Source: Cytobacillus oceanisediminis
GTDB taxonomy: Bacteria > Bacillota > Bacilli > Bacillales > Cytobacillaceae
Direction: 5' to 3'
DNA length: 64,000 nt
Assembly: GCF_007830235.1 (NCBI RefSeq)
Contig: NZ_VLKI01000004.1
Span: forward strand, 248,001 to 312,000
Shown: positions 19,190 through 27,822 of the stretch, one piece after another
How the letters are laid out: each line of letters begins with the position of its first letter
Numbering within the stretch: position 1 is the stretch's first letter
Made by a program: the position numbers and the translations under genes
The notes under the pieces: generated by a model
What the model saw: the letters and a program-made list of their open reading frames with translations, nothing else
Databases searched by the model: none
What the model was told of the DNA's origin: nothing

Positions 19190-19954
19190 ATGGGCTATCC
19201 AAACGACTTATTATCAAGCAGGTCTGTAATAGAACATGGGAAGTACGCCTTAATTGCACCTGAAGGATTAGTGAACAATGTTATTCCTGGATTTCATAAT
19301 TGTATTATTTCTATTTTAGGTTCGCCCAAGCTTGGGGCAAGCTTTGTCGACTACTATGTGACAATGAAAAAAGGGGGCGGTAATAGTGAAGGGTTTGGGG
19401 GCCAAGAAGATATACAGACATTTGTCTACATTATAGAGGGGAAATTGAAGGCTGTTGCAGGCGAGCAAGAGTTTATCTTGGAGGAAAGCGGATATCTTTA
19501 CTGCCCGCCGGGAGTAAAGATGCATCTGGAAAATATGAAGGATGGGGACTCTAAGCTCTTTTTATACAAGCAAAAATACCGTCCTCTTAAAGGGCGAAAG
19601 CCATGGGCTGTATCCGGCCATGCAAACAGAATTGAATACAGGAACTACGATGATATGCACAATGTAAACATAAAAGATCTATTGCCTGCTGATTTGGATT
19701 TTGATATGAATTTCCATATCTTGTCTTTCGATCCTGCTGCCAGCCACCCGTTTATTGAAACACATGTTCAAGAGCACGGTGCATATATACTTACCGGGGA
19801 AGGGATGTATAATCTCGATAATAAGTGGATTCCAGTCAAAAAAGGTGATTATATTTTCATGGGTCCTTATGTACACCAGGCAGCCTATGCTGTGGGGAGG
19901 GAAAATTTAACCTATGTCTACTCCAAGGATTGCAATCGGGATGCGGAACTGTAA
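19190..19954 (+). CDS. allE: (S)-Ureidoglycine aminohydrolase AllE
   Basis: A 254-residue double-cupin protein. The C-terminal cupin has the Mn-site pattern of the ureidoglycine aminohydrolase family (HPFIETHVQEHGAYILTGEG with DYIFMGPYVHQ). It releases ammonia from (S)-ureidoglycine to give (S)-ureidoglycolate. It starts 25 bp after allC with AAAGGGGAG upstream, so it is co-transcribed with allC. The genes for later steps (ureidoglycolate lyase or dehydrogenase) are not in the window. Confidence 0.92.
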   Translation: MGYPNDLLSSRSVIEHGKYALIAPEGLVNNVIPGFHNCIISILGSPKLGASFVDYYVTMKKGGGNSEGFGGQEDIQTFVYIIEGKLKAVAGEQEFILEESGYLYCPPGVKMHLENMKDGDSKLFLYKQKYRPLKGRKPWAVSGHANRIEYRNYDDMHNVNIKDLLPADLDFDMNFHILSFDPAASHPFIETHVQEHGAYILTGEGMYNLDNKWIPVKKGDYIFMGPYVHQAAYAVGRENLTYVYSKDCNRDAEL

Positions 19955-19987
19955 TAGCCTGTTTTATTTTTAGATAGGCTATTTTAA
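19953..19987 (+). terminator. Terminator of allE
   Basis: AATAGCCT pairs with AGGCTATT, followed by TTAAAG. Its right arm merges with the left end of the palindromic repeat that follows. Confidence 0.6.
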
Positions 19988-20222
19988 AGCTTATTGTTGA
20001 TTTTTAGCACCCTGTTGATTGGAGCGAAAAGGTACGAGATCCTCGAAAATGCATTCGCATTTCCTTCGTGCGGTGTTTACTCAAGGAAGCTTACTCAAAG
20101 TCCTGCGGGAGTAGCGTGTCAACGGGAGACCCCGCAGGTGCGAGCACCGAGGAGGCTCCTGGACCGCCCGCGGAAAGCGAGTGCCTGCAGCGGAAATCAA
20201 CAGGCAAATTTAACAGAATATT
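19977..20222. repeat. Bacillaceae intergenic palindromic repeat, copy 1
   Basis: Inner boundary GTTGATTGGAGCG at about 20012 and GCGGAAATCAAC at about 20190 form inverted ends; outer ends are TTTTAAAGC on the left and TTTAACAGA on the right. The GC-rich middle (CCTGCGGGAGTAGCG, CCCCGCAGG, CCGCCCGCGGAAAGCGAG) can fold into a long structure. Copies 2 and 3 are at 47606-47785 and 52271-52455. This family is familiar from many Bacillaceae genomes. The short frames inside it are not genes. Confidence 0.85.
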
Positions 20223-20250
20223 TAGATAAAAAAATATATGGGGAGGAGTA

Positions 20251-20625
20251 ATGGCAGTGTCAAACATTCAGCAGATCATGGAAGAAAGAGTTTTTGAAAT
20301 TGATAAGATAGCAAAATTTGATCCTAATAATCCTCAAAAGAACTATTTTTATGAAACAGATAAAACGGTAGGTGCTGTTTGGTGTCTGGAACCAGGACAG
20401 GAAGTATACTTGCATTCCCATTCAAATGTAGACGATATTTGGGTTTGTATCGAGGGAACAGGAACATACTTCCCGGACTTGGAGAATGAAATCCAAATAG
20501 GGAAAGGCATGGTGATCCTTGCCAAGCCTAACCAGATTCATGGGATGAGAAATACTGGTGAGGAAAGATTTTTATTTGTCGGCTTTGCTGCCGGTTCTTT
20601 GCCAATGGATATAACAAGATATTAA
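20251..20625 (+). CDS. Small single-domain cupin protein
   Basis: A 124-residue protein with one cupin barrel: motif 1 contains LHSHSNVDDIWVCIEGTG and motif 2 contains PNQIHGMRNTG, with metal-binding His residues. No enzyme class can be assigned. GGGAGGAG lies just ahead of the ATG. It follows allE and the palindromic repeat and reads in the same direction, so it may belong to the ureide genes, perhaps acting on ureidoglycolate or as a sensor; that is inference from position only. Confidence 0.75.
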   Translation: MAVSNIQQIMEERVFEIDKIAKFDPNNPQKNYFYETDKTVGAVWCLEPGQEVYLHSHSNVDDIWVCIEGTGTYFPDLENEIQIGKGMVILAKPNQIHGMRNTGEERFLFVGFAAGSLPMDITRY

Positions 20626-20655
20626 ATGCAAAATTTCGTACAGGCACATACTTTT

Positions 20656-20698
20656 CCTTCTCTGCCAGATGTTATATAAATGTATCTGGCAGAGAAGG
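20656..20698. repeat. Perfect 15-bp inverted repeat between convergent genes
   Basis: CCTTCTCTGCCAGAT (20656-20670) and its exact complement (20684-20698) around a 13-base loop. Neither strand has a T run directly after it, so it is not a classical terminator, although it lies where the cupin gene and the SSS transporter gene converge. Confidence 0.75.
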
Positions 20699-20769
20699 AT
20701 CGGTTAATTCAAATACATAAATGCGATTGATCCTGAAAAAGATTAAACAAAAGCAAGTCCGCTCCCAAG

Positions 20770-22095
20770 CTAATATCTCTTTGAGAATTTATACGACAAC
20801 TTCATTTTTAAAATATTATAGATGAAATAAACTAAACAAATTAAGCTTGATATGAAAAAACTGATCCAAATCGTTATGAGATTTTCCACAATAGGCAAAG
20901 CAGCAAAGCCCCCGGCTGTCCCAATGATTGAAGCTAAGGGAATGAGGGCAGGCAATGTTTTATTGCCTAGGATAATATATAGCATTGGCACGATCATTGA
21001 AGCATAGATATTTCCGAAAAAAAACAACAGTTCAAGAGGGTTAGGAGGTAATATACTTACGATAATAAGTAAAAATAAACAAATGATTCCGGAAAAAATA
21101 TAAGTATATCTCCACTTTTCTTTATTGCTCAGGGGATGGAGTAAATCGAATATATTTTTAATTATTAATGTGACAGTAGCATGCAATTCTGCGCTAATAG
21201 CAGATGAAATGGAACTAAAGCAAAAAAGAATAAATAAGACAATAAGCAAAGTTGAATTGATTTTTCCAACAAGCTCAAATAATAAAGAATAAATTGAATC
21301 ATAGCTTCTCCCAAAAATAATAATCATTATTAAAGATGATAATGCAAGCGGAATGGTTGCCCATATTAAACCTGCTAATGTAAAGGTCATTCGCAGTTTT
21401 TCTTTTTGTATGATAAAGACTCTTTGCCATGAGGCACGATCAACTATAACTTGTCCAAAGCCTATTAAAATGGCAGTGAAAATAAACCAAATAGCTTCTG
21501 TATTTTTAACATAAAGTATATATGGATGATATAACTTAATCCCTTCATAAACAGGATATACCCCTTCCTGGATATAAAAGTAAACAGGAATAATTATGAC
21601 CGCGCTGAATATCAACACTACATTGATTCCTGCAAGCTGATGGATTCTTTGCATACCTCCTGCTCCGCCAATAAAAAAACAAAACAATAAAAATATAGCC
21701 ATTCCAGAAAAAACTGGCCATGGAAAAATCATATGCAAAAGAATTCCTGCACCCATAGCCTGGACAAATATGGAATGAATACTAATCACGAGAAGAATAG
21801 AGATCATGTACCAATAACCGCCTGGAGTCAATCTTTCCCTTAAGACATCACCTATTGTTTGCTGATCATGGAACCGATCCCGGATCTTTTTTGCTAAAAT
21901 TCCGAATAAAATTAGCGCAAGCGCGCCCATAAGCGAATAGCCGATTCCTCCGGTTAGTCCATACTTGATTAATGTTTCTGGAGAGGAGAGAATTGTATTC
22001 CCAGTTACCCATCTGGACAAAAGACTAACAATTCCAAAACCGATTCCCAGGTGGAATGCTCCGCTTATGTAAAATTGGAAATCGTTTTTTTTCAT
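20770..22095 (-). CDS. Sodium/solute symporter (SSS) family transporter
   Basis: A 441-residue membrane protein with about 12-13 hydrophobic segments and the SSS signature region (VDRASWQRVFIIQKEKL near residue 225; SSISSAISAELHATVTLI near residue 305). It resembles members that move urea or other small N-compounds, but the substrate is not defined. The start overlaps the stop of the response regulator gene by 4 bp. It is the last gene of a sensor kinase-regulator-transporter operon inside the ureide island, which suggests that the transported compound is the signal or the target of regulation. It is somewhat shorter than typical family members. Confidence 0.8.
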   Translation of the reverse strand: MKKNDFQFYISGAFHLGIGFGIVSLLSRWVTGNTILSSPETLIKYGLTGGIGYSLMGALALILFGILAKKIRDRFHDQQTIGDVLRERLTPGGYWYMISILLVISIHSIFVQAMGAGILLHMIFPWPVFSGMAIFLLFCFFIGGAGGMQRIHQLAGINVVLIFSAVIIIPVYFYIQEGVYPVYEGIKLYHPYILYVKNTEAIWFIFTAILIGFGQVIVDRASWQRVFIIQKEKLRMTFTLAGLIWATIPLALSSLIMIIIFGRSYDSIYSLLFELVGKINSTLLIVLFILFCFSSISSAISAELHATVTLIIKNIFDLLHPLSNKEKWRYTYIFSGIICLFLLIIVSILPPNPLELLFFFGNIYASMIVPMLYIILGNKTLPALIPLASIIGTAGGFAALPIVENLITIWISFFISSLICLVYFIYNILKMKLSYKFSKRY

Positions 22096-22784
22096 TGGGA
22101 AGTCTCCTTCAGACGGTAATCCCTAGGTGATTGGCCAGTCATTTTCCGGAATATCTGGCTGAAGTAATGCTGGCTGTTAAAGCCACACTTCTCTGAAATG
22201 GCGCTAATACTTAAATCTGGACTTTCAATCAGCATTTTCTGGGCCTGTTTTAATCGAAATTCATTTAGGTACTCGGAAAATCCCATTCCCACTTCCTCAT
22301 GGAATTTTCTGCTCAGATAGGCTGAATTAATATGAATTTTAGAAGCTAAATAGTTCAAGGTTAGTTTCTCGCTATATTCTTTTTGTATAATTTGCAAAGC
22401 TTTTACAATTTGCTCCGAGTAACTGCCTATTCGTTCATACCTTGCCAAAACTGACAATAACTCCTCCTCAATGACAGGCTTTGTAATGTAATCAATAACT
22501 CCAAGCCTGAGTGATGTTTGGATATATTTGAAGTTTTGATAGGCAGTGACCATAATTATATCGATATCATTGTTAACGGAAAGTTCCATAGCTAAATCAA
22601 GACCGGATTTGCCTGGGAGCTGAATATCAAGGAAAGCGAGAAAGATGTCATGCTGCTTAATTATTTGGAGGGCTTGGGAGGCATCTTGTGCCTTGAAAAA
22701 TTTCCAGTTTAAAAATTTCTTTTGAATGAGATATTCCAATTGCTCCAGTTCAATTGGTTCATCGTCTACAAGCAAGATATTCAT
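22092..22784 (-). CDS. YesN-type response regulator (receiver + AraC HTH)
   Basis: A 230-residue two-domain regulator. The receiver has D7/D8, phospho-acceptor D53 (FLDIQLPG), the Thr of MVTAY and the Lys of ITKP. The C-terminal AraC-type double HTH (about 130-228) includes LSISAISEKCGFNSQHYFSQIFRKMTGQSPRDYR. It should bind DNA as an activator when phosphorylated by the kinase encoded just upstream (4-bp overlap). Candidate targets are the SSS transporter gene itself and, as inference, the motif-bearing promoters of the island. Confidence 0.9.
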   Translation of the reverse strand: MNILLVDDEPIELEQLEYLIQKKFLNWKFFKAQDASQALQIIKQHDIFLAFLDIQLPGKSGLDLAMELSVNNDIDIIMVTAYQNFKYIQTSLRLGVIDYITKPVIEEELLSVLARYERIGSYSEQIVKALQIIQKEYSEKLTLNYLASKIHINSAYLSRKFHEEVGMGFSEYLNEFRLKQAQKMLIESPDLSISAISEKCGFNSQHYFSQIFRKMTGQSPRDYRLKETSQ

Positions 22785-23551
22785 TGCACTTTTTCACCTT
22801 CCAGTTTTTCTGACTTAATTACAAAGGGGAAAATAGCCAAAACAGCTGTTCCGCCCCCTTCGTTCCTTAATTGAACAGAAGTTTCATCTTCCGGAAACAG
22901 TAGCTCAAGTCTCTTTTTTATATTCTCTAATCCGAGCCCCCCATCAGAGTGACTGGTTTCAGTGCTTTCAAATGAGTTGTTCCACACAGATACATGTATT
23001 GATGATTCTATTTTTAGAACATTAATTTTTAAAAAGGCATTACCAATATGTCTTTCAAAAGCATGTTTAAAAGCGTTCTCCACAAGAGTCTGAATTAAAA
23101 AAGGAATAATAATAGCTTTATTTACATGTTTGTCCAATTGAATTTCGTAGTGAAGCCGATCTCTAAACCTGGTTTTTTGTATCTCTAGATAATAATTTAC
23201 ATAAGTAAGCTCATCTTCGATTGGTATGAAATTATTAATTGTTCGATACTTAAATTTTAGAAGTTTTGAAAGAGTCTCTATGGAGCGAATTAATTCTGTT
23301 TTGCGGTCCAGTCTTGCCAAAGCCAGTATTGAATTTAAGGTATTAAAAAAGAAATGCGGCTGTATTTCCTGATTCAATTGATTGTATAAAGCTGTTTGCA
23401 ATTCTCTCTCTAAAGCTATCTCACGTTTCTGTCTTTCAAGCAAATCAATTCTTTTTTCAAAAACAAACAAAAATAGCAAGGTAAAGGATCCCAGCAAAGG
23501 AACCAGAACACAAAACATAATATAAATGGAGAAGGATTCAATAGGCAGCAT
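22781..23551 (-). CDS. LytS/YesM-type sensor histidine kinase with a single TM helix
   Basis: A 256-residue kinase: one N-terminal membrane helix (about 8-31), a short charged linker, the His-kinase motif EIQPHFFFNTLNSI with H66, and a HATPase domain (LVENAFKHAF, DGGLGLENIKKRL, GGGTAVLAIFPF). There is no extracellular sensory domain, so it must sense in the membrane, in the cytoplasm or through a partner. The SSS transporter of the same operon is the obvious candidate. AAGGAGAAAC precedes the ATG at 23551. Confidence 0.88.
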   Translation of the reverse strand: MLPIESFSIYIMFCVLVPLLGSFTLLFLFVFEKRIDLLERQKREIALERELQTALYNQLNQEIQPHFFFNTLNSILALARLDRKTELIRSIETLSKLLKFKYRTINNFIPIEDELTYVNYYLEIQKTRFRDRLHYEIQLDKHVNKAIIIPFLIQTLVENAFKHAFERHIGNAFLKINVLKIESSIHVSVWNNSFESTETSHSDGGLGLENIKKRLELLFPEDETSVQLRNEGGGTAVLAIFPFVIKSEKLEGEKVQ

Positions 23552-23575
23552 CGTACATGTTTCTCCTTAAGTATT

Positions 23576-23612
23576 AAAAAAGGGATGTATGCGAACATCT
23601 CCCTTTTTTAAT
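23576..23612 (-). terminator. Terminator between the ABC operon and the kinase operon
   Basis: AAAAAAGGGATGT and ACATCTCCCTTTTTT form a stem (with a small mismatch) between the ABC gene ending at 23645 and the kinase start at 23551. Only about 25 bp separate it from the kinase start codon and its RBS. Confidence 0.8.
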
Positions 23613-23644
23613 ATAACATTTTAAGCAAAATAGATGTATTTGTT

Positions 23645-24637
23645 TTAAACTGGCAAATCTTCTGCAATATGACAGCTTACAAAATGATTTTTCACAAGCT
23701 CCCTTAAGGGTGGTTCTTCCTGCTTGCATTTTTCTACAGCAAAGGGACAGCGTGTATGGAACCGGCAGCCTCTAGGAGGATCTATGGGTGACGGCACATC
23801 TCCTTTTAAAATGACACGGTCTCTTTTTAAAGTTGGATCCGGAACAGGAATAGAAGATAATAAGGCCTGTGTATATGGATGGAGTGGAGAATCAAACAGT
23901 TCTTTTTTCTCTGCTATTTCAACCACTTTTCCTAAATACATCACCATAACCCGGTCTGAAATGTGCCTGACCACACTCAGATCATGAGAGATAAAAAGAA
24001 ATGTCAGTTTAAATTGTTTTTGCAAATTCTTCAAGAGATTGAGAATTTGTGCTTGGATTGATACATCCAAGGCGGATACAGCTTCGTCGCAAATAATTAG
24101 TTTCGGATCAACCGCCAGCGCCCTGGCAATCCCGATACGCTGGCGCTGTCCACCGCTAAACTCATGCGGATATCTATCAAGGGATTCTGCAGAAAGACCA
24201 ACATAGCCAAGTAATTCCAGCATCCTGTCCTTTCGCTTTGGCTTGTCAACTACTTCCTGGATGGCCATTGCTTCATTTAAAATTTGCTTAACTGTTTGCC
24301 GAGGATTAAGAGAAGCAAAAGGATCTTGAAAAATAACCTGCAAATCTCCTCTAAGTTTCCTCATTTCCTTTTTATTTAGTCCCAAAATATCTTGCCCCAT
24401 ATAATGAACTTTTCCATCAGTCGGCTCATCAAGTCTTAAAATTGCACGTCCTGTAGTTGATTTACCGCAGCCTGATTCTCCAACTATACTTAATGTCTCA
24501 CCTTCGTATAGCTCAAATGAAATATCGTCCACCGCTTTTACATATGCTTTTGGCTTGAAGAAGGAGTCTTTCTTCACAGGAAAATATTGTTTTAAATGGT
24601 CCACTTGCAAGATGATCTTTTTTTCTGCTGTTTCCAT
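23645..24637 (-). CDS. OppF/DppF-like ABC transporter ATPase
   Basis: A 330-residue ATPase of the oligopeptide/dipeptide family: Walker [10 protein letters not shown], signature FSGGQRQRIGIARAL, Walker B IICDEAVSALD, H-loop SHDLS, and the C-terminal Opp-type extension with a Cys-rich segment (CRFHTRCPFAVEKC). The ATG at 24637 follows AAAGAGGGGG and starts 1 base after the stop of the preceding ATPase gene; the longer frame would run back into that gene. It is the last gene of the 4-gene importer operon. Confidence 0.9.
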   Translation of the reverse strand: METAEKKIILQVDHLKQYFPVKKDSFFKPKAYVKAVDDISFELYEGETLSIVGESGCGKSTTGRAILRLDEPTDGKVHYMGQDILGLNKKEMRKLRGDLQVIFQDPFASLNPRQTVKQILNEAMAIQEVVDKPKRKDRMLELLGYVGLSAESLDRYPHEFSGGQRQRIGIARALAVDPKLIICDEAVSALDVSIQAQILNLLKNLQKQFKLTFLFISHDLSVVRHISDRVMVMYLGKVVEIAEKKELFDSPLHPYTQALLSSIPVPDPTLKRDRVILKGDVPSPIDPPRGCRFHTRCPFAVEKCKQEEPPLRELVKNHFVSCHIAEDLPV

Positions 24638-24638
24638 G

Positions 24639-25670
24639 CTAGATAACCCCCTCTTTATCTCTATTGCCAGTCCATTCGTCTGTATATTTCCAGCACCGCA
24701 CTTTAACCCCATCAGACTGATTTATAAGGTTTGGCTGATGTGTTATGCATATGTCTTCCCGATATGGGCATCTAGAAGCAAAGCGGCATCCGGCTGGCAT
24801 ATTGTATGGGCTAGGGACACTGCCGTCAATCGTAATTAATTCGTCTTGATCTTCATGGATCTTAGGCAATGAGTTCAGCAGCCCCTGAGTATAAGGGTGC
24901 TTGGGATTAGCAAATAATTGCTCAGTAGAAGCGTGCTCGACAATATTTCCGGCATACATAACGGCTACCTTATCACATGTTTCTGCAACTACACCCAAAT
25001 CGTGAGTAATCATTATTACGCCCATTCCTATTTTTGTCTGCAGCTCTTTAATCAGCTCCAGTATTTGCGCTTGAATCGTAACATCCAATGCTGTTGTTGG
25101 TTCATCTGCAATTAATACTTCCGGTGTGCAGGCAAGGGCCATTGCAATCATTACTCGCTGGCGCATCCCGCCGCTTAACTGGAAAGGTTCTTGTTTAGCT
25201 CTCTTTTCAGGAGAAGGGATTCCTACCAGCTTCAGCATTTCAACTGACTTTTCCCAGGCGGCTTTTTTTCCCATCTTTTGATGCAGCCTCAAAGCTTCCG
25301 CAATTTGTTCCCCAACTGGGATTACAGGATTTAATGAAGTCATAGGTTCCTGAAAAATCATCGATATTTCATTTCCTCGAATTTTCCTCATTTCATCCTC
25401 TGTCATTGTAACTAAATCTTTTCCTTTAAATAAAACGGATCCGCCAGCAATTTTCCCCGGAGGAGAAGGGATCAGGCGGAGAATGGAAAGGGAGGTCATA
25501 CTTTTCCCGCATCCCGATTCTCCTACAATTCCCAAAGTCTCACCTTTATGCAATGTAAAATCGATGCCATCAACGGCTTTGCTTACTCCGCGTTTTGTTG
25601 TGAAATGCGTTTTTAACCCTTTTACTTCAAGAATAAGCTTATTTTTTTTGTTCACGGTCAGGTCACCCAC
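24639..25670 (-). CDS. OppD/DppD-like ABC transporter ATPase
   Basis: A 343-residue ATPase: Walker [10 protein letters not shown], signature [15 protein letters not shown], Walker [13 protein letters not shown]-loop THDLG, C-terminal Cys-rich Opp motif ([14 protein letters not shown]). It pairs with the OppF-like protein to power the importer. GTG 25670 is used as the start; an internal GTG at 25655 is also possible since AAGGGTGGG overlaps the upstream choice. Confidence 0.9.
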   Translation of the reverse strand: MGDLTVNKKNKLILEVKGLKTHFTTKRGVSKAVDGIDFTLHKGETLGIVGESGCGKSMTSLSILRLIPSPPGKIAGGSVLFKGKDLVTMTEDEMRKIRGNEISMIFQEPMTSLNPVIPVGEQIAEALRLHQKMGKKAAWEKSVEMLKLVGIPSPEKRAKQEPFQLSGGMRQRVMIAMALACTPEVLIADEPTTALDVTIQAQILELIKELQTKIGMGVIMITHDLGVVAETCDKVAVMYAGNIVEHASTEQLFANPKHPYTQGLLNSLPKIHEDQDELITIDGSVPSPYNMPAGCRFASRCPYREDICITHQPNLINQSDGVKVRCWKYTDEWTGNRDKEGVI

Positions 25671-25677
25671 CCTTAAC

Positions 25678-26598
25678 TTAATTTAACTCAATTCGTTTAT
25701 TGAAGAACCGATAAAAGACATCTACGAATAAATTTACGGTTACGAAAATAAGTGAGGCAAACAAAACGCCGCCCTGGACCATTGGAAGATCACGCATTCG
25801 AATCGCATCAACAATCATTCTGCCTAGGCCATTAATGGCAAATATTGATTCAACCAGTACAGTACCTCCAAGCAGAGCGCCAAACTGAAGCCCGACAACT
25901 GTAATGACTGGAATCAGTGCATTTCTAAGAGCGTGTTTATATATAATGATACGTTCACGAAGTCCTTTTGCACGCGCTGTTCTAATATAATCCTGGCGAA
26001 TAACTTCCAGTATGCTTGACCTTGTCATTCTAGCAACAATTGCCGCTCCGCCAGCTCCAAGGGTTACGGCTGGCAAGATTACATGCAGAAGGCTATCCCA
26101 TCCTGCAACTGGCAAGACTTGCAGTTTAACAGAGAAGAAATACATTAGCATTAGACCAAACCAGAAACTTGGGAGAGAAATTCCCAGGAGTGCAACAAGC
26201 ATAACGCTGACATCTGTCAAAGAATAAGGTTTGACAGCTGATATGATTCCTGCAGCCATTCCCAGCACGATTGTTATGATGATACTAAAAAAGGCAAGTT
26301 CAATTGTTATGGGTAATCTTACCAATATCTCATCAAGGACGGGCTGGCTATTTTTTAATGAAACACCTAAGTCCCCTCTAAAAACATTTGTTAAATACTC
26401 AAAGTATTGGATATATAGAGGCTGATTTAATCCAAGTTGTTCACGGATGGCTTCAATTGTTTCTTTTGAAGCACCTTCACCTGCAAGCAGTACGGCAGGA
26501 TCTCCCGGAACGAGCTGCATGATAAAAAAGACAACAAAAGTAACTCCAATAATAACCGGAATGGTTTGGAAGACCCGGCGTAATATAAACATCAGCAT
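25678..26598 (-). CDS. OppB/DppB-like ABC permease
   Basis: A 306-residue permease with 6 membrane segments, the N-terminal helix motif [29 protein letters not shown], and the EAA loop ([26 protein letters not shown]). GAGGAGG stands ahead of the ATG. It forms the channel together with the OppC-like permease upstream. Confidence 0.9.
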   Translation of the reverse strand: MLMFILRRVFQTIPVIIGVTFVVFFIMQLVPGDPAVLLAGEGASKETIEAIREQLGLNQPLYIQYFEYLTNVFRGDLGVSLKNSQPVLDEILVRLPITIELAFFSIIITIVLGMAAGIISAVKPYSLTDVSVMLVALLGISLPSFWFGLMLMYFFSVKLQVLPVAGWDSLLHVILPAVTLGAGGAAIVARMTRSSILEVIRQDYIRTARAKGLRERIIIYKHALRNALIPVITVVGLQFGALLGGTVLVESIFAINGLGRMIVDAIRMRDLPMVQGGVLFASLIFVTVNLFVDVFYRFFNKRIELN

Positions 26599-26622
26599 AG
26601 ATATAACCTCCTCATAGGCTCT

Positions 26623-27525
26623 TTATTTTTTCATTCTCGGATCAAATGCATCCCGCAAGCCGTCACCGAAAATATTGAATCCAAGAACTAGAATGGAAAT
26701 GGCGAGGCCCGGAAATAAGGCAATATACGGTGCTGAGAATAAGAAATCTCTTCCGCTGCTAAGCATGGTTCCCCACTCTGGTGATGGTGGCTGGGCACCC
26801 AGGCCAAGGAATGATAATCCAGCGGCTGATAAAATGGCTGTAGCTAATCGCAGCGTTCCCTGTACAATAATGGGTGAAAGAATATTTGGAAAAATATGTT
26901 TGGCAATAATTATTAAATCATTTGCTCCTAGCGAGCGGATAGCATCAATATACTCAAGGCGTTTTACTTCTAAAGTAGATCCGCGAACAATCCTGGCAAA
27001 TAAAGGAACAGAGAAAGCCCCAACTGCTATTGTTACATTGATAAGGCTAGGACCAAGAGCAGCGATGATGGCAAGGGCTAATAGGATTCCTGGGAATGCA
27101 AGCATGACGTCCATCATTCTCATGATAATGGTGTCAACCCATTTTCCATAGTAGCCGGCTACTAACCCAAAAATAATTCCAAAGAATGCACCGAATAATA
27201 CAGCAGCAAAACCTACCCCCATGGACAGCCTTGACCCATATAGGATCCTGCTTAAAATATCTCTTCCTTTATCATCTGTTCCCATCCAATGCTCAGAGGA
27301 TGGAGGTGTCAATTTATTTTCCAAATCAATTTCGTATGGACTATAAGGAGCCAGCAGCGGTGCAAACATTGCCATGAAGATATAAATAAGAATGATTATG
27401 GCTCCAACTAAAGCCGCTTTATTCTGGATTAATATAGATAGAAAATCTTTTAATCTTGATTCCTTTTTACTTATGAAAGACTTTGCAGCAATATTAGGCT
27501 GTTCGGTTTTTACTTCAACTGTCAT
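26623..27525 (-). CDS. OppC/DppC-like ABC permease
   Basis: A 300-residue permease with the DppC N-terminal extension, GTDDKGRDILSRILYGSRLSM and the EAA loop (DAIRSLGANDLIIIAKHIFPNILSPIIVQ). It is the first gene of the operon (permease C, permease B, ATPase D, ATPase F; no binding protein in the operon). The binding proteins at 13220 and 27823 are on the other strand; the latter is divergent from this gene, so the 27526-27822 gap controls both. Confidence 0.9.
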   Translation of the reverse strand: MTVEVKTEQPNIAAKSFISKKESRLKDFLSILIQNKAALVGAIIILIYIFMAMFAPLLAPYSPYEIDLENKLTPPSSEHWMGTDDKGRDILSRILYGSRLSMGVGFAAVLFGAFFGIIFGLVAGYYGKWVDTIIMRMMDVMLAFPGILLALAIIAALGPSLINVTIAVGAFSVPLFARIVRGSTLEVKRLEYIDAIRSLGANDLIIIAKHIFPNILSPIIVQGTLRLATAILSAAGLSFLGLGAQPPSPEWGTMLSSGRDFLFSAPYIALFPGLAISILVLGFNIFGDGLRDAFDPRMKK

Positions 27526-27685
27526 CTTATTTCCCCCCTATAAAATTTTTTTGAATTAAAATTCTGAATGAGAAATCACCCTTCCTCCTTTCAAAGCAGT
27601 TTGGTATAAAAATGAGTGATGTTTTATTAAAATTATCAAAATTACCAGTAAAGTAAATATCTTTTAAAATAGTTGTCAAAATCTT

Positions 27686-27700
27686 TAAAAAACACGTAAA
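27686..27700 (+). promoter_or_regulatory. Shared upstream motif, copy 3 (binding protein 2 / divergent transporter)
   Basis: TAAAAAACACGTAAA, 46 bp before TATAAT at 27732-27737. A direct repeat GTAAATATT (27696 and 27707) spaced 11 bp overlaps it. The intergenic region 27526-27822 has no gene. Confidence 0.5.
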
Positions 27701-27822
27701 TATTCTGTAAATATTGAAATTCAACATCTTCTATAATGCAGATAAGTAGTTACGGAGGGATGGTGAAAATAGGTTTTTAACGTTTAAATATTTCGAAAAT
27801 GCAAAAAAAGGGGAGAGAAAGA

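Noticed and set aside
19994-20251. Open frame in the repeat upstream of the cupin
   Set aside because: It is entirely formed by palindromic repeat copy 1; similar frames arise in copies 2 (47610) and 3.
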